Source of the DNA: Bacteroidales bacterium
GTDB taxonomy: Bacteria > Bacteroidota > Bacteroidia > Bacteroidales > VadinHA17
Length of the DNA stretch: 48,908 nt
Assembly: GCA_021157415.1 (NCBI GenBank)
Contig: JAGGWN010000095.1
Span: 1 to 48,908, forward strand
Reading direction: 5' to 3'
Both the position numbers and the translations under genes were made by a program. The notes under the pieces are model-generated. The model had not been told where the DNA came from. It ran no database searches and saw only the letters and a list, made by a program, of their open reading frames with translations. This document shows positions 19,845 through 28,356 of this stretch, piece after piece (position 1 is the stretch's first letter; every line of letters begins with the position of its first letter).

Positions 19845-21059
19845 TCATTCAAACTCTGCAAAAGACTTTTTGATGATCTCTATGGCTTCATACAACTGTT
19901 CCTCGGTGATCACCAGCGGTGGGGCGAAGCGGATGATGTGGTCGTGGGTGGGTTTGGCAATCAGGCCGTTGTCTTTCATCGTGAGGCATACATCCCAGGC
20001 GGTCTTGCCATTCCTGGGTCTCACTACCACAGCATTCAGCAAACCTTTTCCCCGTACCAGTTCGATCATGTCTGACTTGACACTGTTCATCTTTTTACGG
20101 AAGATCTCTCCCAGCCGGGCAGCATTTTCTGCCAGGTTTTCGTTTTTTATCACCTCAAGGGCCGCTACGGCAACCTTGGCAGCCAGGGGGTTTCCTCCGA
20201 ATGTGGAGCCATGTTCACCGGGCAGGATGGTCAGCATGATCTCATCATCGGCCAGAACGGCAGAGATAGGATAAACGCCGCCCGAGAGAGCTTTGCCCAG
20301 GATCAGGATGTCGGGACGAACCCCTTCATGGTCCGAAGCCAGCAGTTTGCCTGTACGGGCAAGACCGGTCTGAACCTCGTCGGCAATAAAAAGTACATTG
20401 TGTTTCTTACATAGCTCATAGGCTTGTTTCAGATAACCTTCATCCGGTACATATACACCTGCCTCCCCCTGTATCGGTTCCACCAGGAACCCCGCAATAT
20501 TGGGGTCGGAAGTCAGCGCTTTTTCCAGTGCCTCCAGATCGTTATACGGGATGATGGTAAAGCCGGGAGTATAAGGACCAAAGTCCTTCCGTGCATCCGG
20601 ATCGGTAGACATGGAAATGATGGTAATGGTGCGGCCGTGGAAATTTCCTTCGCAGGCGATAATCTTTGCCTGGTTCTCCGGAATCCCTTTTACCTTATAG
20701 GCCCATTTACGGCAAAGTTTCAGGGCGGTCTCATCCCCTTCGGCACCACTGTTCATCGGCAGGACTTTGTCATATCCGAAATATTCCGTAATGTATTTTT
20801 CATAATCGCCGAGGGCGCTGTTGTAAAAAGCACGGGAAGTAAGTGTTAATTTCCGTGCTTGTTCGGCCAAAGCTCCGACAATTTTCGGGTGACAATGTCC
20901 CTGGTTTACGGCAGAATAAGCCGAGAGGAAATCAAAATATCGTTTTCCTTCCACATCCCATACATAAACGCCTTCACCACGGTCCAGTACTACCGGAAGA
21001 GGATGATAATTATGCGCTCCGTACTTGTCTTCCAGATTGATGTAATCCTGTGTTGTCAT
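19845..21059 (-). CDS. rocD: Ornithine aminotransferase
   Basis: This PLP enzyme transfers the delta-amino group of ornithine to 2-oxoglutarate, giving glutamate semialdehyde and glutamate, and links arginine breakdown with proline and glutamate. The sequence is 404 residues, the usual size, and follows OAT closely: [91 protein letters not shown] with D228, and [18 protein letters not shown] with the PLP-binding Lys256. [14 protein letters not shown] follows. The opening motif and the lack of an acetyl-ornithine-type tail separate it from ArgD. It stands alone on the minus strand, with 203 mostly AT-rich bases upstream. TATATTTA-like and TACTTTTA-like boxes there could be its promoter. Confidence 0.95.
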   Translation of the reverse strand: MTTQDYINLEDKYGAHNYHPLPVVLDRGEGVYVWDVEGKRYFDFLSAYSAVNQGHCHPKIVGALAEQARKLTLTSRAFYNSALGDYEKYITEYFGYDKVLPMNSGAEGDETALKLCRKWAYKVKGIPENQAKIIACEGNFHGRTITIISMSTDPDARKDFGPYTPGFTIIPYNDLEALEKALTSDPNIAGFLVEPIQGEAGVYVPDEGYLKQAYELCKKHNVLFIADEVQTGLARTGKLLASDHEGVRPDILILGKALSGGVYPISAVLADDEIMLTILPGEHGSTFGGNPLAAKVAVAALEVIKNENLAENAARLGEIFRKKMNSVKSDMIELVRGKGLLNAVVVRPRNGKTAWDVCLTMKDNGLIAKPTHDHIIRFAPPLVITEEQLYEAIEIIKKSFAEFE

Positions 21060-21170
21060 GATCTTTTCGTTTTCTGTTAGAAATAATTTTACTTAATGAA
21101 ATGTTTGTATCCCGTAATGAGTTGTAAAAGTAGCATAAATATATTTTTTCTGATGAAACGAACAGGATTA

Positions 21171-21190
21171 TTTTTCATCCGCCTTCGCGT
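21171..21190. repeat. Dispersed intergenic repeat, copy 1
   Basis: TTTTTCATCCGCCTTCGCGT here matches 30762-30781 at 19 of 20 bases. Both copies lie at an intergenic edge. The first part, ATCCGCC, also heads the hairpin near 1040. Confidence 0.6.
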
Positions 21191-21262
21191 TATGCTGGTT
21201 GCATGATTGCATATTGAATCCTTTGTGTCCTGCAGTCTATGTGGGACCTGTGAAGTTGTAAT

Positions 21263-21631
21263 ATGCAGCATTGCCTGGCGGAAGGCAACCGGGAGTGGGC
21301 TCAACATGTTCCGGTGCTACTTCTCATTGTAGCCAAGACTTTCTATGATCACAAAGGCAGCCCAAACGGCTTTGCTCCTTATGAAACCGGTATGGCCATG
21401 GGCAATCTTCTGGTACAGGCTGCGAAAATGGGATTGTACGTACATCAGATGGGAGGGTATTCCAAAGAACTGGCAGCCAAAAGGTTGGTGATTTCTGCAG
21501 GTTTTGAACCGGTTGCTATGGCTGCGGTGGGATACTATGTAAATGCTGAGGTTCTGCCCTTAGCGCTGCGCAAGTGCGAACAACAGCAAAGGACCCGCCT
21601 GCCCATACGTCCAAACATGAAATCGCAATGA
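21263..21631 (+). pseudogene. C-terminal remnant of a nitroreductase-family gene
   Basis: The 122-residue frame matches only the second half of FMN nitroreductases: CLAEGNREWAQHVPVLLLIVAK, APYETGMAMGNLLVQAAKMGLYVHQMGGY, the FMN-proximal middle of the family, then GFEPVAMAAVGYY and a C-terminal PLALRKCEQQQRTRLPI. Intact members are about 190-210 residues and start with a SxRxF motif that binds FMN. That first part, about 70-80 residues, is absent. Upstream of 21263 the frame meets a stop at 21251-21253 and no similar sequence is seen in the other frames, so it is a decayed 3' fragment rather than a frameshift. The repeat at 21171 lies close to the break. It might still be translated from ATG 21263, but it lacks essential binding residues. 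Confidence 0.8.
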
Positions 21632-21656
21632 CAACCCGATTTATTTAAAAATAAAT

Positions 21657-21676
21657 CTACGTAGGCGCCTACGTAG
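21657..21676 (-). terminator. Perfect 20-bp palindrome, probable terminator of the TonB receptor gene
   Basis: CTACGTAGGC followed by its exact reverse complement lies 18 bases past the receptor's stop codon. Read on the minus strand, the hairpin is followed by ATTTATTTTTA, a modest U-rich tail. The same tract, between two convergent frames, could also end plus-strand transcripts. A dimeric-protein binding site is the alternative. Confidence 0.55.
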
Positions 21677-21694
21677 GTAAAGATATTTCAGGAA

Positions 21695-24151
21695 TTAAAA
21701 TCCGATCACCAATCTAATGTTGATTCTTCTGCCTGTCAGATAGTTGGGGACAGCATACCATCCGGTTTCATGGGACAGGTTATTAACTGTGTTAACCCAC
21801 ATATATGAGCTGACGTTGTTGTTGCCGAAGAGGTTGAAGATATCCAGCCCGATACGCATTGACCGGATGTGCTTGCTGAGTTTTTCATTCTCTCCCGTTT
21901 TTGTTTTGACAAAGTCTTTTGAAAAACCGAGATCTACACGTTGGTAGGCTGGCATCCGGAAGAACAGGTCGTAACGTTCCGTGTTGGGAGGCCGCACGGG
22001 TAAGCCGGTGGAATAAAACAGGGCCAGGTGCATCCGAAAAGAAGGATTGTTGGGGAAGTAATCCTGAAAAGAGAGCCCGAAATTAATCAACTGGTCGGTT
22101 GGCCGGGGATAACATCCGGGAAAGCGGGTCCGTCCATCCTTATCAGTATAGGAATCTCCGGTAACATCTTCGCAGGCACGCATAAAGGAAAGACTGGCCC
22201 AGGAGTCCACCCCCCTGACGAACTCACCGTTGATTTTGAGATCCAGTCCATAGGCTGATCCCCGTGCAATATTCTCGCCGACATAGTCGATCCTGACATT
22301 TTCCATGAAGTAGGGGATCAGATTGTACATACCCTTGTAATAAGCTTCCGCCGTCCACAGGAAAGGCCTGTTCCATGCCCTGAACCGGTAATCGGTGCCG
22401 GCAACGATATGCCAGGAGCGCTGGGCTTTGATACCGGGATTGACACTGCCGTCCGGATGCCGGGCTTCCTTATACAGCGGGGGCTGATCATACGATCCTG
22501 CCGACAGGTGGTACGACCAGACGGAACGGGGTGTTGGGCGATAGGTAAACAACAGTCGCGGAGAAACTACCAACTGCCGGCTGAAACTCCAGAAGTTGAA
22601 CCTGACTCCTCCCTGGAGCCGTAAGACAACGCTGTCAATATACCAGGTACGCTGATTTTCTATAAAACCCGTTATACGCCAGGTGTTCATCAGATTTGAC
22701 GCAATGGTGGAATGAAAAAGATTCACCGTTTTCCCGTCGTACGGTAAGGAATAACCTGCTGAATCCCGGAGCGTCCATTCCCTGATCCGGTCGTTAAATT
22801 GTTCTGCTTTCACTGTAACGCCCCATTGCAGATATTGATGGCCGGGATTATACGCACCCAGGTATTTCAGGGAATAGAGGTTTCCATGCAGACGGTTGCG
22901 GGCATGGTCCAGAAAACTCCCGATACCTATGTTCATAATACTGTCTCCGAATGTTTCCGAACCCAGTTGTTTGTCCAGGGCGTTCAGGGAATAGTATCCG
23001 TGGATATCATAATTTTCTTCCTCCAGCGTGGAAAAGGCAGCAGCGATCCATTTCATCCGCATCTTAGGGAAGGGATAATAATTTACGGTAAAGGCTCCCA
23101 GGTAAGTGTCAAAAACATCTTTTTCCTGACCTTCGTAATAGACATAAAGGGCTATGGCGTCTTGCACGGTTCCGAACGAGGTCTTCCTGCTGGACGGGAT
23201 AAAATGATACCTGTTCAGGGAAATATTACCCAGGCCCTCCAAAGATACTTTCTCGTTGATCTTATAAGTGAGCAGGACCTGCATGTCTCCGAACCGGGGT
23301 TTGTATTCTCCTTCGGTTTCCAGGGTATTCAGCAGGTAACTGTTAGATTTATAACGGCCTCCTGCAAGGTACGTAAATTTACGGTTCCTGCTGATCCCTT
23401 CCACGTGGGCTGTGGCGCCCAGCAGGCCTGCCGAAACAGTGCCTTTGAATGATACGGGTGTGCGGTAGGTAATGTCCAGCACTGAAGACATCCTGTCACC
23501 ATAACGGGGGGCAAATCCGCCGGCAGAAAAGCTTACGTTTTCCACCAGATCGGGATTGATAATACTGAGCCCTTCCTGTTGACCTGAACGGACCAGGAAG
23601 GGCCGGTAGATTTCAATATCATTGATATAGACCAGGTTCTCGTCGAAATTTCCTCCCCTGACCGAGTATTGGGAACTCAGTTCATTCTGTGAACTTACCC
23701 CCGGCAGAGTTTTGATGAGTGACTCGATACTGCCGGTAGGGGTTGGCAAGGTATTCAGATCTTTTATATCAATTTTTCGCATAGTCCCCTCTTCATGTCG
23801 CGTACCTTGTATCTGTACTTCCCGGATCGAATTGATGGAAGGGGTTAGTACGATGGTTACTTGTTGGATCTTTTCCGGAGGAACGTATATTTTACGGATC
23901 ACTGGTTTAAATCCAACAGAGGAAAAAACAACATACACTGTATCGTCTGAAGGCGTAGGAAGAAAGAATATGCCGTTTATATCCGTTATGGTTCCCACGC
24001 GATCATTTTTTAAATGAACGTGTACGCTTGGAATAGGATTTCCTTTCCGGTTCTGCACCATCCCGCCGACACCCGTTTTGCCCTGGGTGAATCCCGTTAC
24101 CGGAAACAGCCAGAGCAGAGAAAACCATATCCACCTTATGTGTGCAGGCAT
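21695..24151 (-). CDS. TonB-dependent outer-membrane receptor
   Basis: This 818-residue receptor imports an unknown ligand across the outer membrane using the TonB-ExbBD motor. In order: a signal peptide (WIWFSLLWLFPVTGFTQ, cut near residue 23); a carboxypeptidase-regulatory-like beta-sandwich (GVGGMVQNRKGNPIPSVHVHLKN ... GIFFLPTPSDD) at about 27-112; a plug domain at about 120-235 (IESLIKTLPGVSSQNELSSQYSVRGGNFDENLVYINDIEIYRPF, GFAPRYGDRMSSVLDITY); and a barrel to the end, closing with the strand RRINIRLVIGF. No SusD partner is adjacent, so it is not a classic SusC/D polysaccharide pair. It is divergent from the YjbQ gene with only 88 bases between, and its promoter may overlap that gene's leader. 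Ligand cannot be assigned. Confidence 0.92.
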   Translation of the reverse strand: MPAHIRWIWFSLLWLFPVTGFTQGKTGVGGMVQNRKGNPIPSVHVHLKNDRVGTITDINGIFFLPTPSDDTVYVVFSSVGFKPVIRKIYVPPEKIQQVTIVLTPSINSIREVQIQGTRHEEGTMRKIDIKDLNTLPTPTGSIESLIKTLPGVSSQNELSSQYSVRGGNFDENLVYINDIEIYRPFLVRSGQQEGLSIINPDLVENVSFSAGGFAPRYGDRMSSVLDITYRTPVSFKGTVSAGLLGATAHVEGISRNRKFTYLAGGRYKSNSYLLNTLETEGEYKPRFGDMQVLLTYKINEKVSLEGLGNISLNRYHFIPSSRKTSFGTVQDAIALYVYYEGQEKDVFDTYLGAFTVNYYPFPKMRMKWIAAAFSTLEEENYDIHGYYSLNALDKQLGSETFGDSIMNIGIGSFLDHARNRLHGNLYSLKYLGAYNPGHQYLQWGVTVKAEQFNDRIREWTLRDSAGYSLPYDGKTVNLFHSTIASNLMNTWRITGFIENQRTWYIDSVVLRLQGGVRFNFWSFSRQLVVSPRLLFTYRPTPRSVWSYHLSAGSYDQPPLYKEARHPDGSVNPGIKAQRSWHIVAGTDYRFRAWNRPFLWTAEAYYKGMYNLIPYFMENVRIDYVGENIARGSAYGLDLKINGEFVRGVDSWASLSFMRACEDVTGDSYTDKDGRTRFPGCYPRPTDQLINFGLSFQDYFPNNPSFRMHLALFYSTGLPVRPPNTERYDLFFRMPAYQRVDLGFSKDFVKTKTGENEKLSKHIRSMRIGLDIFNLFGNNNVSSYMWVNTVNNLSHETGWYAVPNYLTGRRINIRLVIGF

Positions 24152-24225
24152 TGTAAATTGTTTTTCCGGTTTTCAAAATAAACTGTTTTTTTTCGTTTTC
24201 ATTGCGAAAACAGGTATTTTTAATG

Positions 24226-24233
24226 CAAAATTA
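24226..24233 (-). promoter_or_regulatory. -7 box candidate for the TonB receptor (TAATTTTG)
   Basis: On the minus strand the octamer fits TAnnTTTG and lies 75 bases before the receptor start. The matching -33 position would fall inside the divergent YjbQ gene, so the two promoters would compete for space. Confidence 0.35.
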
Positions 24234-24239
24234 GATATT

Positions 24240-24653
24240 ATGGTTCGACAAATACAATTCAGCCTGCCTCCTTTTCCGAAAGGATATCATCTGATTACTT
24301 TACTGATTCTTGAAAAAGCCGGAACATTGCCGGCCGAGGGGGTCATGCATATCTTTATTCAACATACCTCAGCCGGTCTTACTTTGAATGAAAATGCGGA
24401 TCCTACGGTGCGTCGTGATTTTGAAACATTTATGAATGACCTGGTGCCTGAGGACTATCCGCGGTTCATGCATACCCTGGAAGGAAGTGACGATATGCCT
24501 GCTCATCTGAAGTCAGCCATCCTGGGTGCTTCCGTCTCTGTCCCCATTAGTAATCACCGGTTGAACCTCGGGACGTGGCAGGGAATCTATCTGTGTGAAT
24601 TCCGCCGTCACGGAGGACCCCGCAGGATTGTGGTAACTATAATGGGGGAGTGA
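24240..24653 (+). CDS. yjbQ: YjbQ family (UPF0047) protein, possible thiamine-phosphate synthase
   Basis: This small 137-residue cytoplasmic protein is of the YjbQ/UPF0047 family, whose members form trimers and have been shown in some cases to make thiamine phosphate weakly; the true role is open. It keeps the family marks QHTSAGLTLNENADP (41-55), EGSDDMPAHLKSAILGAS (81-98) with its invariant Asp and His, and LGTWQGIYLCEFR (110-122). The conserved His and Asp lie in what is thought to be the metal site. The frame can be extended upstream to 24078, but that part overlaps the start of the receptor and looks unlike the family. ATG 24240 gives the usual length and I use it. It runs toward the lipoprotein gene, 27 bases away, with no clear hairpin between. 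Confidence 0.9.
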   Translation: MVRQIQFSLPPFPKGYHLITLLILEKAGTLPAEGVMHIFIQHTSAGLTLNENADPTVRRDFETFMNDLVPEDYPRFMHTLEGSDDMPAHLKSAILGASVSVPISNHRLNLGTWQGIYLCEFRRHGGPRRIVVTIMGE

Positions 24654-24680
24654 GCATTGGGATTGGGAGGCCTTTTTTCT

Positions 24681-25220
24681 TCACAAACCGAGTATCTTGG
24701 CATCTACCCAGAAAACCGCATTGATTTCCACATCAATATCCTGTGTGATCAAATGATCGGTGGTTGTTTTGGTGCGTAGCTGAAAAGAGTCTCCCAGAAT
24801 ATAATCTTTCAGGTCATTATCGGAGGTATCCAGTACAACCTCAGTTAACCCATTTTCCGGGATATCGGTGTTCCAGGCTATTTTCTTTTCGGGGAGGTTA
24901 TCTGTTTTAATATAGATTTCAATGGAATTCAAAAAGTCAAAATCCTGACCGGCAGGGGTTTTGATCTTGAGTTTAAGTTCTTTCAGTTTAATGACTTCAA
25001 CCAGGTTTTTATGGGTATTGTTGGCTGATAGTTCTGTTTCAGAGTTAGTTGTTATTTTGGGTGTATATAGATCGATCGGCACATTTATCCCCACAGTAGA
25101 TTTAATGGTTACATCCGTATTGTATTTCAGATTAAATTGTGTGAGCTTGTCCAGTTTTTTGCAGGAAAACAAACCGGTAACGGAAAAGATAACCATGAAG
25201 AAAAAGATAAATCGTTGCAT
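24681..25220 (-). CDS. Lipoprotein of unknown function
   Basis: The 179-residue protein has a lipoprotein signal: MQRFIFFFMVIFSVTGLFSC, with the lipobox LFSC and the acylated Cys at residue 20. The mature part is strand-rich with many Thr, Asp and Lys residues (KYNTDVTIKSTVGINVPIDLY, KLKELKLKIKTPAGQDFDFLNSIEIYIK, ENGLTEVVLDTSDNDLKDYI) and looks like a single beta-sandwich domain; no enzyme motif is seen. Similar small lipoproteins are common in Bacteroidetes, and their role is usually unknown. It lies convergent with yjbQ and downstream of the phosphate transporter gene on the same strand, separated by 153 AT-rich bases without a clear promoter box. I cannot tell whether they are co-transcribed. 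Confidence 0.75.
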   Translation of the reverse strand: MQRFIFFFMVIFSVTGLFSCKKLDKLTQFNLKYNTDVTIKSTVGINVPIDLYTPKITTNSETELSANNTHKNLVEVIKLKELKLKIKTPAGQDFDFLNSIEIYIKTDNLPEKKIAWNTDIPENGLTEVVLDTSDNDLKDYILGDSFQLRTKTTTDHLITQDIDVEINAVFWVDAKILGL

Positions 25221-25373
25221 AATAGTTCATATTGGTTTTGGAGAACCTAAAGAATTTTTCATTTTACGGAAAATGGAAAATTATGTTTCACCTTAGACGT
25301 TTGCCCGATTCACAATAACATAACATAAAATAAAAAATGTAAGCCTAACAGCATGTCATTATTGTGATCGGAA

Positions 25374-27653
25374 TCACTCATCCTTGGAGTGAGGGAGGTT
25401 ATTTTCCTTTTGGTAGATAACAAAATCACGCTGTGCTTTAAGAATATTCACAAGATATAATACCAGGTTCTTGGATTCGCCGAGAATATTGAATAAAAGA
25501 ACACTGGGTCGTGTTTTAATATCTCCGTGTTTCTTAATCATTTTAACATGTTTTTTCTGCAGACCTTTGATATCGTTCAATATTTCTTTCTGAAGATCCA
25601 GTATCAGACTTACATTTTCAAAATCATCATTTCTGATTGTTTCTTCAATGTGTTTGAACAAAGTGGCAATCTCATCGTTGATGATCAATAAGGCATCCAT
25701 CTGTTCTTTGGGAAAGAGAGGATGATTGTTATCAATATGCTTGAATATAGGGTTATGGATGTAAGTCAGGCAGTGTGCTGTTTCCCTCAGATAATCCAGG
25801 GTCTGGACATAGTAATGGCCTGTTTCAATGGAGTTTTCCTCAAGGTTTCGTATGGTAAAATAAACATTGTCTTTCAGATCCTTAACTTTCTTATTCAATT
25901 CTGAGATTCTCTTTTGAATAGCTTTTAGTTTTTTCCTGTTTTCCTTACTGAAATAGATCAGGGTATTATAAAATATATCAGATGCCTGTTCCAGGACAGA
26001 CAAGGTTTCCGATTTACATTTGCTGAATACATCCGATCCTTTTACTTCCTTACTCTCATTTATGATCTTTTCCTTTCTATGTTTCTCCTCTTCTCTTTTG
26101 GAGTGAACAAACCGGTTTTTTATGATAAGATAGGCATCCAGGGATAAGACTGCCAGAATCCCGTAAATCTTACCATAGAATATAATATAAGCAATGATAA
26201 AAGCGATCGTAAAAGCAATCAAAGCGGTCATAAACCATCCTGTGATCACAATAATTACCCCGGAAACACGGTACACGGCACTTTCCCGTCCCCAAGCCCT
26301 GTCAGCGAGGGATGTCCCCATGGCTACCATAAATGTAACATAGGTTGTGGAGAGGGGCAGTTTCAGGGAAGTACCCAAGGCAATGAGGATACTGGCCACG
26401 ACCAGGTTTACAGAGGCCCGGACCATATCAAAAGCCACCCCTTTTTCCTTTTTCAGCCTGTTATATTCGGTACGGTCGAAACGTTTGTTCACAGAAACAC
26501 GTACGCTTTCCGGAACAATGTATTTGAAAAAATTGGAGAGGCCGACGGTTTGTCTTACGATAGCGCGTGCCAACACGGAAGATTCAAATCGTTCCTGGCC
26601 CTCTTCCTGACGACTCAGATCAATGGTAGTGGCTGTGACGGTGCGGGCTTTTTTTGAAAAAGCCATGGTCAATACCATGATCAGCCCTGCCAACAGGAGA
26701 TAGAGTGTCGGTGTTTTTACGGGTCCCGCCAGGGCAGTCATGGCAAAAGCCGAAGGATCGGTAGCTCCCGAATGAATAAACTCCTGAAAAGAGGCCACAC
26801 CCGCCAAAGGAACCCCGATAAAGTTTACCAGGTCGTTTCCGGCAAAGGCCATCGCCAGTCCGAAGGTTCCTACCAAAACAATAAACTTGAGGATGTCCAC
26901 CTTAAATAGAGAAAGAACCACCTGCAGTACCGCGGACCACACGATGAAGCTCAGACCCAGTATGAGTATGGTATGGCTTTTGATCCACATCAATGAGTCT
27001 GGAGTGATGATGGAAGACCCTTTGGCGCCTTTGATCAGGATAAAATAAGTTATGGCGGTAAAAGAAAAACCGCCCCATAAGGCGCCAAAATATTTAAAAG
27101 TACGTTCATAATTAAATGTGAAGACCAGTCTCACCAACCATTGAATAAAGGCTCCTGCCAGGAAGGCAATGACCACAGAAATCAGTATTCCGAAAATAAT
27201 TGCCAGCGCTTTTCCTGAATTGATATAGGTACCCAGATCCTGCGGAGCATCTGGATTTCTTACAATCTTGATGATTGAAATAGCAACGGCAGCACCCAGC
27301 AATTCAAATACGATGGATACGGTAGTTGATGTCGGAAGACCATAGGTGTTAAAAAAGTCAAGCATGATGACATCGGTGAGCATCACTGCCAGGAATAAAA
27401 GCATGATCTCATTAAAATAAAAATGTTCGGGATGGAAAATCCCTTTCCGGGCCACTTCCATCATCCCACTGGAGAAAGTAGCTCCAATCAATACGCCCAG
27501 GGCTGCAACCAGTAAAATAATACGAAAGGGGGCTGCTTTGGCCCCCAATGCTGAATTGAGAAAATTGACGGCATCATTACTGACACCTACAATCAGGTCG
27601 GAAACAGCCAGTATAACAAGTGTAATGACAATAAAAAGGTATAATGTATGCAT
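25374..27653 (-). CDS. pitA: PiT-family inorganic phosphate transporter with PhoU-like C-terminal domain
   Basis: This 759-residue membrane transporter is of the PiT (Na+ or H+:phosphate) family. The two signature repeats are visible: GVSNDAVNFLNSALGAKAAPF in the N-half and FAGNDLVNFIGVPLAG in the second half. The STTVS (GLPTSTTVSIVFELLGAAVA) and STTYVTFMVAMGTSL blocks are the paired PiT signatures. After the last helix (about residue 520) a long, charged, helical cytosolic tail follows (FVHSKREEEKHRKEK ... KNRKKLKAIQKRISELNKKVKDLKDNVYFTIRNLEEN ...), about 230 residues, which looks like a PhoU-like domain. Such domains regulate PiT flux, usually as a separate protein in pit-phoU operons; here it is fused. 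A longer frame begins at a TTG (27677), but a TACATTTG box just upstream supports ATG 27653. The response regulator gene lies 169 bases upstream. Confidence 0.9.
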   Translation of the reverse strand: MHTLYLFIVITLVILAVSDLIVGVSNDAVNFLNSALGAKAAPFRIILLVAALGVLIGATFSSGMMEVARKGIFHPEHFYFNEIMLLFLAVMLTDVIMLDFFNTYGLPTSTTVSIVFELLGAAVAISIIKIVRNPDAPQDLGTYINSGKALAIIFGILISVVIAFLAGAFIQWLVRLVFTFNYERTFKYFGALWGGFSFTAITYFILIKGAKGSSIITPDSLMWIKSHTILILGLSFIVWSAVLQVVLSLFKVDILKFIVLVGTFGLAMAFAGNDLVNFIGVPLAGVASFQEFIHSGATDPSAFAMTALAGPVKTPTLYLLLAGLIMVLTMAFSKKARTVTATTIDLSRQEEGQERFESSVLARAIVRQTVGLSNFFKYIVPESVRVSVNKRFDRTEYNRLKKEKGVAFDMVRASVNLVVASILIALGTSLKLPLSTTYVTFMVAMGTSLADRAWGRESAVYRVSGVIIVITGWFMTALIAFTIAFIIAYIIFYGKIYGILAVLSLDAYLIIKNRFVHSKREEEKHRKEKIINESKEVKGSDVFSKCKSETLSVLEQASDIFYNTLIYFSKENRKKLKAIQKRISELNKKVKDLKDNVYFTIRNLEENSIETGHYYVQTLDYLRETAHCLTYIHNPIFKHIDNNHPLFPKEQMDALLIINDEIATLFKHIEETIRNDDFENVSLILDLQKEILNDIKGLQKKHVKMIKKHGDIKTRPSVLLFNILGESKNLVLYLVNILKAQRDFVIYQKENNLPHSKDE

Positions 27654-27679
27654 GCCTTTCTTTTTTGTTTTTTGCAAAA

Positions 27680-27687
27680 CAAATGTA
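27680..27687 (-). promoter_or_regulatory. -7 promoter box for the phosphate transporter (TACATTTG)
   Basis: It matches TAnnTTTG exactly on the minus strand. It lies 26 bases before ATG 27653, a usual leader length, and upstream of the alternative TTG start, which would be too close to the transcription start. Confidence 0.45.
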
Positions 27688-27822
27688 AAAAAAAATAAAA
27701 AGGAAAAAAGATAACGTTAATTTATCATTAATAAATTTTACGTACAAAAATTCCTGAATGAAAAATTGTTTGAGAAACAGATAAATAAGAGGAGAGGGAT
27801 TGTTAGACGTAGGGGGAATTTA

Positions 27823-28191
27823 TCAGGAAAGCAGAAGACTGACAGTATTCAACAATTCATTTACATTAACGGGTTTGGATATAAAATGAACCGCTCCCAT
27901 TTTTTTGGTTTGGCGTATGTTTTCTTTGGTGCCGACAGCCGATACAATAACAACGGGGATATCTTTTAATGACTGGTCCTTTTTAATATTTTCAAGGAAA
28001 TCAAACCCGCTGATTTCCGGCATAAGCAGATCCAATAGTATGAGATCAGGTTTGTGCTTGTCAATCAATTTGTACGCTTCATGGGCATTTAATGCAGAAA
28101 TCACTTCATACCCATGTTGTGCCAGTACGGCATTTAACAATACCACATTGGTGGAAGAATCATCAATTACCAGTATGTTCTTATCTGACAT
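27823..28191 (-). CDS. Single-domain response regulator (CheY-like receiver)
   Basis: The 122-residue protein consists of just a receiver domain: D10 and D11 in VIDDSS form the acidic pocket, D54 in LLDLLMPEISG is the phosphoacceptor, S84 in VIVSAVGT is the switch residue, and K106 in FISKPVN is the conserved Lys. There is no output domain, so it acts by protein-protein contact or as a phosphorelay intermediate. No histidine kinase is adjacent. The frame can be extended to 28269 but the extra part (MRMSRQKRVSCLTFCHLL) is not receiver-like; ATG 28191 gives MSDKNILVIDDS, the normal start. It is divergent from the Crp/Fnr gene, 165 bases apart, and a palindrome between them could serve both. It lies upstream of the phosphate transporter on the same strand. 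Confidence 0.92.
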   Translation of the reverse strand: MSDKNILVIDDSSTNVVLLNAVLAQHGYEVISALNAHEAYKLIDKHKPDLILLDLLMPEISGFDFLENIKKDQSLKDIPVVIVSAVGTKENIRQTKKMGAVHFISKPVNVNELLNTVSLLLS

Positions 28192-28276
28192 CTGACACGC
28201 TCTTACTCCTACTGTTAATAAGTGACAAAATGTTAAGCAAGATACTCTTTTTTGCCGGGACATTCTCATGTAACAG

Positions 28277-28292
28277 GGTGATATAAATCACC
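28277..28292. promoter_or_regulatory. Crp/Fnr-type operator candidate (GGTGAT-N4-ATCACC)
   Basis: This perfect 6+6 palindrome carries GTGA-N6-TCAC, the core bound by Crp/Fnr-family dimers, and also TGAT-N4-ATCA, the FNR core. It is centred near 28284.5, about 60 bases before the start expected from the TATATTTA box at 28332. This is close to the -61.5 activator spacing of the family. It lies between the divergent regulator genes. Confidence 0.5.
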
Positions 28293-28331
28293 TTTTTCTA
28301 GTAATTTACATCATCTATCGAAAAAAATAAT

Positions 28332-28339
28332 TATATTTA
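28332..28339 (+). promoter_or_regulatory. -7 box for the Crp/Fnr gene (TATATTTA)
   Basis: Seven of eight positions follow TAnnTTTG. It lies 18 bases before ATG 28357. Its distance to the upstream palindrome fits class I activation, although repression of the divergent regulator gene is equally possible. Confidence 0.4.
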
Positions 28340-28356
28340 GCCGGGAAAACAAAGTG

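Noticed and set aside
21695-24151. SusC of a polysaccharide utilisation locus
   Set aside because: No SusD-like gene or glycosidase lies next to it; the nearby genes are unrelated.
24078-24239. N-terminal extension of the YjbQ protein
   Set aside because: The extra 54 residues overlap the receptor start and do not resemble the family; ATG 24240 gives the usual length.
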